IMG/VR virus record: IMGVR_UViG_3300013233_000046 | Span: 1-56,654 of that record | From: a virus | Reading direction: 5' to 3' (one strand) | DNA: 56,654 nt | Shown: piece by piece, positions 36,975 to 46,198 of the stretch | How positions within the stretch are numbered: the first letter of the stretch is position 1 | Layout: the number at the start of each line of letters is the position of its first letter | Program-made: the position numbers and the translations under genes | Notes under the pieces: model-generated | The model's database searches: none | What the model saw: the letters and a program-made list of their open reading frames with translations, nothing else | Told to the model about the DNA's origin: nothing

Positions 36975-38750
36975 TTATCGGTGCCAATTCTTATTGCGAG
37001 TTATTACTTCACCACGTTCCTTTTTACCAACATTAACATCATCATATGGTAGTTCTGGTTCATGTATCCTTGGGGTTGATGGGTTGTTTGTATCATCCGC
37101 TTTATCTAGGTTTGTCATAACACGCGACCATGGCTCGTGTTCTGGAACACGGCTTGTCCAAAAAGAATCTTTAAAATCCGCATCTGGTGCTGGAGAAATA
37201 GTGCCACTAGCTGGGTTGGCAGGCGTGGCAGGCATCGCAGGGCTGGCTGGCGGTCCATTTAAATGTACTTGTGCACCCGTCAACAATACATTTCCACCAC
37301 CACCAAGAACATTGGCACCATTGGATCCTTCCATATTCACAACCGCACCGCCTTTTAAGTTTGCACTGCCACCACCTTCTACGTTGGCATTTACACCACC
37401 CTTGAGGTTGGCATCTGTCCCTGCGTCAATATTGACATTGATAGATGCCTTAATGTCCGTTGTGGAACCAGCGTCCATTTTCATATTAGAACCTGCTTTA
37501 ACTTCAACATCCGTTGCACCGTTGGCATATATGTGTCCTGTTTCTGCCAAAATATCAATATTGGTATTTGATATAAAGCTCATAGCACCAGAAGCTGTAT
37601 CATATTTCATATTGTTTAATGCTTGAAAAAATAAGTCAGTATCAGTTTTTATGTATAATGTGTTTCTTGAATGCAATCGCATATCACCTTCAGTTGCCAA
37701 ATGTATTCCTTCTTTGGCTTTTACCCTAAACGTTTTTTCTGTTGTAAAATTAATGTCCTTTTCGGCATGGAATGATAGATTGCGTTCGGCATACACATCA
37801 ATATTGCCAGATTCGTCCAATTCAATCCATGCCTTACCACCAGCAGTGCTGACGTATATTCTCTCATTTGTATCATCAAATATTATCTGATGACCATGTG
37901 TAGTTCTAAATCTTACCCTACAATTTTCAGCTGCGTCAGACATTGACATACTGTGAAATCCGGGGGTAGTCCAAGAATATACTTGTGGATCATAAGAAAA
38001 ACCACCAGTAGTATCAGAATTTAATCCAGGCTCAATACGAGTTTTATGATATCCTTGTGTATTTGTTTGTTTCTTACCATCTTCTTCTACATATGGTTGA
38101 TCAACATCGTCTGCCAAATGAGATATTTGTGAATCTTCATTATTGACAAAATTTTCTCCTAAGCCACTTACCGATGTATCAGCACCTCTAGTCCTAAATT
38201 CAAAAGATTTTCTTGGTTCTCCTGTTGTACTATTTAACAATGAACTCGATGCTTTAGTAAATGCTTGTGTCTGGCTATCATATAATGGCTGTATTTTATC
38301 TTCGCTTGATGAAAATGGACCATCTGGTAAATTTTCAGTGGCATAACTATATCTACCATGTGGCATAGTATGGGTTAAAAATTGCTCTTGTAAACAACCA
38401 AGCCATATTCTAAATCTCGGATCACCATCAATACACATAACCAATACGTTACTGTCAACTTTTGGTATATTGAACATTCCATAAGCCAATTGACCCGATG
38501 TTTGTATTTCTTCTCTACCACGATATGGATTGGTTGTTACACCTGCAAATGGCGACATATATGTGGCCCATGGAACGTCTTCCATTATTAACCTTCCTAC
38601 ATCCCCCAACAAAGGACACGCAACACGCAACCTGCCCATCTGTTGTGGATCATTAGTATCCACTACTCTTCCTACTGTTATTAAAGGGAATTTAGTTGTT
38701 ACATTCCTAATTTGTTTCGCTTTATTTAATGGTCCAGTTTTCTTCATCAT
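36975..38750 (-). CDS. 5: baseplate central spike gp5 (no lysozyme domain)
   Basis: 591 residues. The N-terminal part (ITVGRVVDTNDPQQMGRLRVACP, about 24-46, then DVPWATYMSP and PKVDSNVLVMCIDGDP) is the OB-fold of gp5/VgrG-type spikes. The C-terminal third has the repeat period of about eight residues of the triple-stranded beta-helix (about 425-490: IDAGTDAN, LKGGVNAN, VEGGGSAN, LKGGAVVN, MEGSNGAN), which forms the membrane needle; a Pro/Ala-rich segment follows. T4 gp5 carries a lysozyme domain between these two parts; here no glycosidase catalytic pattern is visible, so wall digestion must be done by another protein. Its tip should be capped by the PAAR protein at 17092. AGGGGT precedes the ATG. 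Confidence 0.88.
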   Translation of the reverse strand: MMKKTGPLNKAKQIRNVTTKFPLITVGRVVDTNDPQQMGRLRVACPLLGDVGRLIMEDVPWATYMSPFAGVTTNPYRGREEIQTSGQLAYGMFNIPKVDSNVLVMCIDGDPRFRIWLGCLQEQFLTHTMPHGRYSYATENLPDGPFSSSEDKIQPLYDSQTQAFTKASSSLLNSTTGEPRKSFEFRTRGADTSVSGLGENFVNNEDSQISHLADDVDQPYVEEDGKKQTNTQGYHKTRIEPGLNSDTTGGFSYDPQVYSWTTPGFHSMSMSDAAENCRVRFRTTHGHQIIFDDTNERIYVSTAGGKAWIELDESGNIDVYAERNLSFHAEKDINFTTEKTFRVKAKEGIHLATEGDMRLHSRNTLYIKTDTDLFFQALNNMKYDTASGAMSFISNTNIDILAETGHIYANGATDVEVKAGSNMKMDAGSTTDIKASINVNIDAGTDANLKGGVNANVEGGGSANLKGGAVVNMEGSNGANVLGGGGNVLLTGAQVHLNGPPASPAMPATPANPASGTISPAPDADFKDSFWTSRVPEHEPWSRVMTNLDKADDTNNPSTPRIHEPELPYDDVNVGKKERGEVITRNKNWHR

Positions 38751-38753
38751 TAA

Positions 38754-40754
38754 CTACCCCTTTTTGGTAATTTCATGGTGCGGCTTTGGTGCACCAACAA
38801 GTCTTCTATTTGTAGAAGCCCGTACATCATTTTTTTCAGCTGGTTTCCCATCATCATATCCAATTAAACTTTTTACGGTATTTACAATTTTTTGGAAAAA
38901 TCCTGTTTCTTTATCTGGTGGTGTCTTTGTTTTGGTGTCATCTGCTGCTTCATCAATAGCATCAGTAATAGGAATACTATACATTCCTAATTCTTGAGTA
39001 AATACACCCTCAGAAAAAATGTTTTCAATCTGTTGTAAATTGTAATATCCACTATACCAAAATTGTTCATATTCTGTATTGACATCATTTGTATCTACTG
39101 GCATACGAATATTTACTTTTATTAATGTGGGAGTTGACATCCACAATGGATTTATGGTTGCATCTTTTTCTGGATCTTCAGTTTTGCCTGCTTCTACTTC
39201 TGATGGATATATTGACATTTCATCCAGCAATTGTGGATTTCCATATATTGTCATATTAGCAGCTACATTTTCTAATGATGCATGGCGTTCTAATAATGCC
39301 TGAAATCCAGCAGAGTCAATCGGTCTGGTTGTATTTCTAGTTACTGGTTTTGTTATTGTAGTTCCTAAAAATAATGGAGTCTTTCCCCTACGCTTTTTTC
39401 CCGTAGATGCATTGGAGTCAGAACCAGTAGTTTTTACTGCTGCTGAGGTAGGTCCTTCGCGAGTTTCTTTTTGGGATGGTATGTTGTCTGATGTAGCAGC
39501 AATTTGGAAAAACGCCATTCCCATTTCCATTTTTATATCAAAGTTTTTTATATCCACATTTTTTCCAGTGAATATATAATCAAACTCTATTGATTGTCCA
39601 GGCAATGGAATTATGTTTCCATCTTTTTCTTGTTGTGTATATGGACTAACAGTCTGCAAATATTTATTAACGTGATATTCTATCACATAATCATTTGGTG
39701 ACGTTCTCAAAGTGGATATTATTTTGTAGATGTATTTGTTGTCTGCTGAATTTAAATTTTTTGGATCGCCAGTTCTTTTTGTATCATCAACAACCGCTTC
39801 AGATGATGCCATTACACGATTTAAAATTTCTTCTAAGCCAACCTTCTCACCATAATTTATAGATGGATTTTTTAAACCGTCTGCAATTCTTATGTTTTCT
39901 AAATCACCAGTTTTGTATTTTTCGTTCGTATAATCCCTAGTTTTTATCTTGTATGTTACATCACGATAATTATTGAATAAAAATTGCTGTGCTTGTGTCA
40001 ACGCTTTATTTTTTTCAACCCCATCTAACGTGGCAGCAAATTGTTTTATTGCGTCTTTTTTAAAAGATTGATATTTCTCATTAGCGTTTTTTGTAATTGA
40101 ATCAAATGTTTCTTTTAATGTATCACCCATTTTGAAAGACAACCCACCAAATATTTGTTGTGGTTGTGGCAACTGTGCAGCACCATTCGTAAGACCCACA
40201 AATTCTAAATGATATTTGGCACCAGAACTATCAAAAACAGCTGTTATATCAAATGCAATAAACATAAATGGTCGTACAGATGATATCATCTCTGTTGTAC
40301 CGTCAGAATTTCTTCCAACAAAAATAGTTTTTAATAAAAATATTAATCCCACAGGATCCGTATCCAATTCATCTGATATGTCAGTTAAACGATTCAAAAA
40401 AGACGCGCCGAGTGGTTCTATAATCTCCATAGAACCATCAGATGCCATGGTTGTTGATTGAGCAACACCATTTTCTATTTGTGGTTCTGGTGCTATTACG
40501 GTATTAAATCTAGCTTCTGTTATAAAAAATCTAGCATCTGTGGTGCCGTCAATAAGGGTTACATATTTACCACCATCTACACCGGGAACGTTTCTAGAGG
40601 CATATCTTTCCTGTTCTGTTCTGGGATGTTGGAAAGAAGTTATTTCAGTTGATTTTGCCAATCCCTCGGCAGTTGCAGTACTATCACATACAACTAATAT
40701 GTGATGATAAGCATAGGTATCAAATTTACCAAGTATGTTTTGTGGTTTTGACAT
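38754..40754 (-). CDS. baseplate hub protein candidate (gp27 position)
   Basis: 666 residues, directly upstream of gp5 with a 3-base gap. It has beta-rich N-terminal sequence (FDTYAYHHILVVCDST, ITSFQHP, DARFFITEARFNTV), a helical, Lys-rich middle (about 213-300), and beta-rich C-terminal parts with VSPYTQQEKDGNIIPLPGQSIEFDYIF and QFWYSGYYNLQQIENIFSEG. The latter resemble hub/tube-like domains of gp27/gpD-type proteins. The hub trimer would hold the spike and link it to the tail tube. I do not see clear sequence identity to T4 gp27, so the assignment rests on position next to gp5 and on general pattern. Confidence 0.55.
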   Translation of the reverse strand: MSKPQNILGKFDTYAYHHILVVCDSTATAEGLAKSTEITSFQHPRTEQERYASRNVPGVDGGKYVTLIDGTTDARFFITEARFNTVIAPEPQIENGVAQSTTMASDGSMEIIEPLGASFLNRLTDISDELDTDPVGLIFLLKTIFVGRNSDGTTEMISSVRPFMFIAFDITAVFDSSGAKYHLEFVGLTNGAAQLPQPQQIFGGLSFKMGDTLKETFDSITKNANEKYQSFKKDAIKQFAATLDGVEKNKALTQAQQFLFNNYRDVTYKIKTRDYTNEKYKTGDLENIRIADGLKNPSINYGEKVGLEEILNRVMASSEAVVDDTKRTGDPKNLNSADNKYIYKIISTLRTSPNDYVIEYHVNKYLQTVSPYTQQEKDGNIIPLPGQSIEFDYIFTGKNVDIKNFDIKMEMGMAFFQIAATSDNIPSQKETREGPTSAAVKTTGSDSNASTGKKRRGKTPLFLGTTITKPVTRNTTRPIDSAGFQALLERHASLENVAANMTIYGNPQLLDEMSIYPSEVEAGKTEDPEKDATINPLWMSTPTLIKVNIRMPVDTNDVNTEYEQFWYSGYYNLQQIENIFSEGVFTQELGMYSIPITDAIDEAADDTKTKTPPDKETGFFQKIVNTVKSLIGYDDGKPAEKNDVRASTNRRLVGAPKPHHEITKKG

Positions 40755-40763
40755 TGTTTGCCT

Positions 40764-41123
40764 TTATTTATTTCTTTTGCCGCCAGTAGGACGGGTTATA
40801 ATATCTAATATAAGTCTTTGTTGTGTAGGAAGAAATAATTCTTTTCCAGGTAACATCTCCGTTTCTACATCTACTATGTTGTTATATTCCAACACCACCC
40901 ACGCATATATGGCTTTACCATATATGCGGTTGGATATAAGGTCTGGGCGCTTACCTTCATTCTGTTCTATTACTATCCGTATATCATCGTCTTGTCTTAC
41001 AAACTTTTTTCGTTCCCACCATCCTGTTCTATTTTTTAATAGGTTAGTTTCACCACCTTGAACATATCGCGAGTTTCTATTGTTTACAGAACTGGTTGTA
41101 TTTTCATTTACTTTGAATGCCAT
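40764..41123 (-). CDS. 53: gp53-like baseplate wedge protein (LysM-like)
   Basis: 119 residues. The middle (GKRPDLISNRIYGKAIYAWVVLEYNNIVDVETEMLPGKELFLP) has the gp53 pattern: R-P-D-x-I-(S/A)-x-x-x-Y-G, the aromatic Y-x-W-V-V/L-L helix and a C-terminal PGKELFLPT, which recalls the LysM-like fold of small baseplate proteins. gp53 clamps neighbouring wedges together during baseplate closure. It is shorter than T4 gp53 (196). It sits between the hub candidate and the 240-residue gene, all minus strand with gaps of 2-9 bases. Confidence 0.68.
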   Translation of the reverse strand: MAFKVNENTTSSVNNRNSRYVQGGETNLLKNRTGWWERKKFVRQDDDIRIVIEQNEGKRPDLISNRIYGKAIYAWVVLEYNNIVDVETEMLPGKELFLPTQQRLILDIITRPTGGKRNK

Positions 41124-41125
41124 TG

Positions 41126-41848
41126 TTAAAATCCCTTTAATCTTCCAGCCCTAAAATCATTCAAACTAAATGCTTCATATGAATTGGGGGAATGTGTTTC
41201 TATTAATGATATATCAAGGTTCATTATGATTGGCATTGGTACGCCTTTTGATGTATTAATATAATCAACATCATTTGGGTATGGTATTGTAAGTTGTTGT
41301 ATAACTACAGGAACACGAGTAATATGTTGTGCCGCTTGCCAAATTTGTGTACCTGGTTTGGTCCTACCGATGGGATCCGAACCAATATTATCATGTGAAT
41401 ATGCAGATAAATATAATACTTCTGGTGGCGCACCCAATAATTCAGTACCTATCTTATTTTGTTTATCTTGTTCATCAAAAAACAATTCTTCATCAGTTTG
41501 TCCAAATTCCCTACCATTTCTAAATGTTCTTTGTGTACTAGACAATGTTGAACTATTACCAAAACGTGGCATACACCAAGAACGTAATCTCCATAGGGTT
41601 CTAAGATTAGCATCGGCTTCGGATGCCGTTCTTGATATTAACTTAATATCTGATATACCAAAGGAACGCGATCCTGTATTTTTGTATACTTGAATTTGTC
41701 CGGGGGCATGTAATGGCTCCAACGCATTATAGTTAACATTTCTGTTTTCTGTTACTGTTGGTGATGCACGCAAGGTTACCCGCCTATTTGGATTTTGTGC
41801 GGATACTAATTTTACTTTATTATTTGAATTGCCCGTATTTGCTGCCAT
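41126..41848 (-). CDS. baseplate tail-tube junction protein candidate (gp48/gp54-like)
   Basis: 240 residues. The C-terminal half has a recognisable tail-tube/baseplate-cap style pattern: RVPVVIQQLTIPYPNDVDYI (179-198) followed by PMPIIMNLDISLIETHSPNSYEAFSLNDFRAG (203-234). The N-terminal part is basic and polar (about 1-50) with GQIQVYKNTGSRSFGISDIKLISR after it. Proteins of this type cap the hub and start tube polymerisation (T4 gp48 and gp54). First gene of the long minus-strand baseplate operon, 23 bases downstream of a GATAAATA late box. Whether it is the gp48 or gp54 equivalent cannot be decided here. Confidence 0.6.
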   Translation of the reverse strand: MAANTGNSNNKVKLVSAQNPNRRVTLRASPTVTENRNVNYNALEPLHAPGQIQVYKNTGSRSFGISDIKLISRTASEADANLRTLWRLRSWCMPRFGNSSTLSSTQRTFRNGREFGQTDEELFFDEQDKQNKIGTELLGAPPEVLYLSAYSHDNIGSDPIGRTKPGTQIWQAAQHITRVPVVIQQLTIPYPNDVDYINTSKGVPMPIIMNLDISLIETHSPNSYEAFSLNDFRAGRLKGF

Positions 41849-41870
41849 CTTGACCTCTTATCTATAGGAC

Positions 41871-41878
41871 TATTTATC
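41871..41878 (-). promoter_or_regulatory. late promoter box for the baseplate operon
   Basis: GATAAATA on the minus strand, 23 bases before the ATG at 41848 and only five bases from the -35 box of the divergent gp55 promoter. Confidence 0.6.
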
Positions 41879-41882
41879 ATTG

Positions 41883-41911
41883 TTGACAACAGCATTTTTT
41901 TGATATATAAT
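41883..41911 (+). promoter_or_regulatory. consensus sigma70 promoter for the late sigma gene
   Basis: TTGACA (41883-41888), exactly 17 bases, TATAAT (41906-41911). The -35 box lies in an 11-base palindrome, TGTTGACAACA. The ATG follows 18 bases after the -10, preceded by AAGGAG. Confidence 0.92.
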
Positions 41912-41929
41912 AATTAAAAGGAGATAAAA

Positions 41930-42430
41930 ATGGCACAAGAAAAAGAAAAAAAGCCAGTCCGAAAAAGAAAAAAGAATTATCTAAACAATAAAGATTTACT
42001 CGCCCAAGTTATTAGAAGCAAAAAAGCAGGTATCATGTCAGATGAACTGGCCAAAATGCTTCAAACCCTTACAGAACGGTACGGAAGGTCGGGTAAATAC
42101 ATTGGATATACGTATAACGAAGATATGCAGGCTTATGCCATGATGATGCTTTGTAGAACATGGGCTAAGTTTAATCACGAAAAATATACCAATGCGTTTG
42201 CGTATTATACCCAATGCGTTACCAATTCATTCAACCAATTCTTGAACAAAGAACAGGCACAACGTGATATCCGCGATGAACTGTTACTCAAACAAGGATT
42301 AAACCCATCACATAATTATGTGGAACGACACAATACCGATAGTCACTATATTGACGATGAAGAAGACCATGGTCAAAAACTACAAGATTTTGTCTCATTG
42401 GACAAGTTTGTAGATCCCGATACAAAATAA
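41930..42430 (+). CDS. 55: late-transcription sigma factor gp55
   Basis: 166 residues (T4 gp55: 185). The gp55 pattern is clear: basic N-terminus, NYLNNKDLLAQVIRSKKAG, MSDELAKMLQTLTERY, YTYNEDMQAYAMMMLCRTWAKF and the sigma region 2-like helix AFAYYTQCVTNSFNQFLNKEQAQR. The acidic C-terminal end (LQDFVSLDKFV) fits the sliding-clamp-binding tail of gp55. It directs host RNA polymerase to TATAAATA-type late promoters, many of which can be seen in this window. It has a perfect sigma70 promoter and a strong ribosome site (AAGGAG). It heads the run sigma, 98-residue protein, gp47, gp46. Confidence 0.92.
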   Translation: MAQEKEKKPVRKRKKNYLNNKDLLAQVIRSKKAGIMSDELAKMLQTLTERYGRSGKYIGYTYNEDMQAYAMMMLCRTWAKFNHEKYTNAFAYYTQCVTNSFNQFLNKEQAQRDIRDELLLKQGLNPSHNYVERHNTDSHYIDDEEDHGQKLQDFVSLDKFVDPDTK

Positions 42431-42432
42431 AA

Positions 42433-42729
42433 ATGGATAATCCAACCTTTCACAAAGAATTGACAGAATGTATTGATTCTGGTAAAATGTCTGAAGCATT
42501 GGAAACTATGTTTGAAGAACTAATTAATCACAATGTCCGTGTCCGTGGATTTGATAATCTAACATATTTGAAAGGTATGAAGAAGGACGCACTGAAAGGA
42601 CTTGTAAATGCTTGGCAAGGATATCCACTGGATATAGAAAATCCAAATCCTTACGCATGGTTTTCACAATTGATCCGCTGTTCGTTTATTGGTTACATTG
42701 CCAAACAACGTCGCGGGTCGCTCAAATAA
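42433..42729 (+). CDS. small protein with sigma-region-2-like C-terminus
   Basis: 98 residues, starting two bases after the gp55 stop. The C-terminal stretch NPNPYAWFSQLIRCSFIGYIAKQRRG (69-94) is strikingly like the helix of gp55 next door (NAFAYYTQCVTNSFNQFLNKEQAQR) and the general gp55 pattern of aromatic pair, T/S-Q-I/L, then basic end. The N-terminal part (acidic, helical) is not recognised; no DNA-recognition domain is left room for. It could be a partial duplicate of the sigma gene or an accessory that binds polymerase. T4 gp33, the co-activator, does not look similar. There is no good ribosome site, so translation is probably coupled to gp55. Confidence 0.65.
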   Translation: MDNPTFHKELTECIDSGKMSEALETMFEELINHNVRVRGFDNLTYLKGMKKDALKGLVNAWQGYPLDIENPNPYAWFSQLIRCSFIGYIAKQRRGSLK

Positions 42730-42751
42730 TAAAAATATAGAGAATAACAAT

Positions 42752-43807
42752 ATGGGCAGTACCAAGAAACTCATGCGGGGTGCGTTCTTCACGGACCTGC
42801 ATGTAGGGGCAAAATCTAATTCTGAACAACATAACAATGATTGTATAGACTATATAGACTGGTTCTGCGATAATGTTAAGTCGGATGGTAATATAGATTA
42901 TATCTGTTTTGTTGGCGATTGGCATGAAGTTCGTAGTTCAATTAATGTGTTCACATTAAAGTATTCATATGAAATGGCTAAGAAAATCAATGATTTGGGT
43001 CTACCAGTCTTTTTTATAATTGGCAATCACGACCTTTACCACCGCAGCAACCGTGACGTTTATTCTGTACATCCTTTTCGCGAATTTGAAAATTTCATAA
43101 TGATTGATGAACCTACTGTTATGAAAGATATTGGTGATGGGGTCTTGATGTGTCCATTCCTGTTCCATGAAGAATATCCAAAATTAGCAGAATATAAAAA
43201 TGTTCCATTATGGATTGGTCATTTTGAATTTAAGGGGTTTATCGTAACTGGTTATAATATAACCATGAAATCCGGTCCAGACCACGAAGACTTTAAACAA
43301 CAAAGAAGAATCCTATCTGGTCACTTCCATAAACGCCAAACCACAGGAAATGTAACCTATATTGGAAATACATTTCCTACGTCATTTGCAGACGCTGGTG
43401 ACACAGAGCGTGGCATGATGATTTACGATCATAATACAGATGATATGAATTTCCTTGATTGGGAAGAATGTCCAAAATATATAAAAGCCAATCTATCCAA
43501 TATACTCGATGAAAAGGTAGTATTGCACGAGCAATCGCGTGTTAGGTGTATCGCAGATATTCCAATAAACTACGAAGAAAGTATTGAAATCAAGAAAACT
43601 ATGATTGAAAACAACAACTTACGCGAATTCACCATAGAAGAATCTGCGGAAATTGATGAAGCATTGGCAGAAACTGAAACAGAAGTCGAGGTGGAATTGG
43701 ATGGTGAGTTGGGAACCGTTGATGAAATGGTAGTCCAAATGTTGGGGGACATTGACAACGAACACATTGACAATGATATGTTAAGTAACATATACAGAAA
43801 TTTGTAA
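42752..43807 (+). CDS. 47: recombination endonuclease subunit gp47 (SbcD/Mre11-like)
   Basis: 351 residues from the ATG at 42752 (T4 gp47: 339). An upstream in-frame ATG at 42689 lies inside the previous gene and lacks a ribosome site; AGAG before 42752 supports the choice. Metallophosphoesterase motifs: FTDLHVG (13-19), GDWH (55-58), GNHD (91-94), GHFEF and SGHFHKRQ (about 183-190). With gp46 it forms the Mre11-Rad50-like complex that resects DNA ends for recombination-dependent replication and host DNA degradation. The C-terminal 40 residues are very acidic and may be the gp46-contact or a linker. Confidence 0.93.
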   Translation: MGSTKKLMRGAFFTDLHVGAKSNSEQHNNDCIDYIDWFCDNVKSDGNIDYICFVGDWHEVRSSINVFTLKYSYEMAKKINDLGLPVFFIIGNHDLYHRSNRDVYSVHPFREFENFIMIDEPTVMKDIGDGVLMCPFLFHEEYPKLAEYKNVPLWIGHFEFKGFIVTGYNITMKSGPDHEDFKQQRRILSGHFHKRQTTGNVTYIGNTFPTSFADAGDTERGMMIYDHNTDDMNFLDWEECPKYIKANLSNILDEKVVLHEQSRVRCIADIPINYEESIEIKKTMIENNNLREFTIEESAEIDEALAETETEVEVELDGELGTVDEMVVQMLGDIDNEHIDNDMLSNIYRNL

Positions 43808-43839
43808 CCATAAAAAAACAAAAAATAATAGGTTTAAAA

Positions 43840-46140
43840 GTGATTAGATTTAAAAGTGTATCAGTACAAAATTTTCTTTCTTATGGTGCAGTGCCAACAA
43901 AGTTTGATTTGGATAATGGTGGAACTACCTTAATTGTTGGTGAAGATTTAGATAATACGGCTTCTGGTACTGGAGCGAATGGTGTAGGGAAAACTGTGTG
44001 GCTCAATGCCTTAATATTTGGTTTATACGGCAAACCAGTATCCAACATATCATTAGATAACTTAGTGAATAATATCAATAACACCCACATGGAAGTTATT
44101 GTTGAATTTGAAAAGGATGGTAAGGTTTATACCGTCAAGCGTGTGCGGAAAGAAAAGGGGAAAACACCGTATGCTAAAGTATTCCAGCGCGATGTTGGTA
44201 AAGAATTGGATTGGGGTAGTAAAACCCAAGACGTTACACCAGACAGCATAAAACATATTACAGAATTCATTGAAAATATACTTGGTATACCATATGAATT
44301 GTTTATTCATATTGTGGCTTTTTCTGCTTCAGGGACTCCCTTTTTAGATTTGCCAGTTCGTCATGCATCACAAACAAACCAGTCTGCTATAATGGAAGAA
44401 CTATTTCGCTTAAACCAACTCTCATTTAAAGCTAGTTTGTTGAAGGAAGAAATAAAGAATACCAAACAGTCATTGGATATTAAACAAAAACACAACGAGC
44501 AACTTATTAAAGAACATGAACGTCACAATGCACAAACAGAGGCGGCAAAGCAGCGCGTAGATGATTGGATTGAAGATAACAAAACAGACATAAAAAAAGA
44601 AACTAAGTTGTTGAAAGATTTAGAAAAACACGACATAGATGCTCAACAAAAATTATTTGATAAAATATCTGAAGATAGTCAAGAATTGAAAGATATTGAA
44701 GATAATATCAAAGATACAAATACAAAAATAAAAGAACAGACAGCAGAGTATCGTGTTTTTGAAAATGAATTTAAATTACTAGATCAATCATCATCCAATG
44801 CTGAAGTTAAGCGCGAAGAATGGGAACTGAATCATAAAAATAAATTAGAAGAATATGAAGCTGCTAAAGGTGGGTTAGTTTCAGAGGATATTTTAAAAGA
44901 ACAAACAATCCTCAATGAAACGTTGGAAACTATGTATGACCAACAAGGTGAAATAAAAAGTGATATTATTGATATTAAAAACAATATTACTAATACTACT
45001 TCAAAAATCAAAAGAGTAAAGGAAGAATTGAGTCATCTTGAAGATTCCAAATGTCCATATTGTTTACAGAAATATGAAAATGCGGATGTGAAAATAGCGT
45101 CATCTAAAGAAGATTTAGCAAATTTAAATAAAACACTCGGTGAGGATGAGGAATCATTAAAATCATCAAATAACTTGTCATCTAAATTAAATGATGAGAT
45201 AAGTGAATTTGAAAAGGCTATCACACACAATATAAAAGAAATTAGCATTGAAGAACAACTACGCGTTGATTTGTTGAAAGAAATAGATAAGTTGCGAACT
45301 ACAGAAAATCCACATACCAACGATTATACCGTCAATGAAAAGCGTTTAAAAGAACTCGATAGTATGATGGAAGCCATTGATATGGATGTTGCTAATTTTA
45401 CAACAGATGTTCAAAATATGGAATTGGAACGTGATACTTTGGAAGAAGCAATAAACAAAATTATCGACAAGTTAGAATTTTCATCATTAGAAGATTTATA
45501 TGAAGTCAAAAGTAATATCAAACACACTAAAGCCAATCTTAAATCATTGAAGGATTCAGTCAACCCACACTTAGAATCATACAATGAACTCATGGATATG
45601 AAACTAGAATCAGTTGATATGAATGCCATCAATGATCTTGATAAGTTGTTGACACATCAAAATTATTTATTGAAATTGCTTACCAAAAAAGACAGTTTCA
45701 TAAGAAAGAACTTATTAAACAAGAACTTAATATTCTTAAACCAAAGATTGCGTGGGTACTTACAGGATCTTGGATTGCCACATCGTGTAGAATTTACCAA
45801 AGAAATGACCGCTGGTATATCACAATTTGGTAGGACATTAGACTTTGGTAATTTGTCTAGTGGTCAGAAAGCACGCGTAAATCTTGCATTGTCATTTTCG
45901 TTCAGGGACGTTTTACAACATTCTCTTGACAGCGTGAATGTTTGTATGCTTGATGAAGTATTGGATGTTGGGTTGGATGCTGTAGGCGTTCAGAATGCTG
46001 CACGGATGTTAAAGCGTAAGGCACGGGATGATGATATGTCATTGTATATTATATCGCACCGCGATGAAGTAAGTGGGATATTTGATAAGAAATTGGTTGT
46101 TCAGATGGATAAAGGGTTCAGTAAAGTCTTAATGGAATAG
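43840..46140 (+). CDS. 46: recombination endonuclease subunit gp46 (SbcC/Rad50-like ATPase)
   Basis: 766 residues, starting with GTG at 43840 after ATAGGTTTAAAA. Walker A GANGVGKT (45-52), Q-loop region, long coiled coil (about 185-640) with a zinc hook CPYC (405-408), ABC signature LSSGQKARVNLALS (about 672-685) and Walker B VCMLDE with Asp705-Glu706. It is longer than T4 gp46 (560) because the coiled-coil arms are longer. Partner of gp47 upstream (32-base gap). ATP-driven opening and closing of the coil would regulate the nuclease. Confidence 0.94.
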   Translation: MIRFKSVSVQNFLSYGAVPTKFDLDNGGTTLIVGEDLDNTASGTGANGVGKTVWLNALIFGLYGKPVSNISLDNLVNNINNTHMEVIVEFEKDGKVYTVKRVRKEKGKTPYAKVFQRDVGKELDWGSKTQDVTPDSIKHITEFIENILGIPYELFIHIVAFSASGTPFLDLPVRHASQTNQSAIMEELFRLNQLSFKASLLKEEIKNTKQSLDIKQKHNEQLIKEHERHNAQTEAAKQRVDDWIEDNKTDIKKETKLLKDLEKHDIDAQQKLFDKISEDSQELKDIEDNIKDTNTKIKEQTAEYRVFENEFKLLDQSSSNAEVKREEWELNHKNKLEEYEAAKGGLVSEDILKEQTILNETLETMYDQQGEIKSDIIDIKNNITNTTSKIKRVKEELSHLEDSKCPYCLQKYENADVKIASSKEDLANLNKTLGEDEESLKSSNNLSSKLNDEISEFEKAITHNIKEISIEEQLRVDLLKEIDKLRTTENPHTNDYTVNEKRLKELDSMMEAIDMDVANFTTDVQNMELERDTLEEAINKIIDKLEFSSLEDLYEVKSNIKHTKANLKSLKDSVNPHLESYNELMDMKLESVDMNAINDLDKLLTHQNYLLKLLTKKDSFIRKNLLNKNLIFLNQRLRGYLQDLGLPHRVEFTKEMTAGISQFGRTLDFGNLSSGQKARVNLALSFSFRDVLQHSLDSVNVCMLDEVLDVGLDAVGVQNAARMLKRKARDDDMSLYIISHRDEVSGIFDKKLVVQMDKGFSKVLME

Positions 46141-46198
46141 CACGTTTAACTATTTTATTGATAGATATATGTATAACATATATTTGGAGATAAAATAA

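Noticed and set aside
40765-40772. AATAAATA on the minus strand as a late promoter for the hub gene
   Set aside because: Only about 10 bases before the ATG and inside the end of the previous gene; too close for a transcript leader.
42689-42751. Upstream ATG for gp47
   Set aside because: It overlaps the previous gene, has no ribosome site, and the added residues do not resemble gp47.
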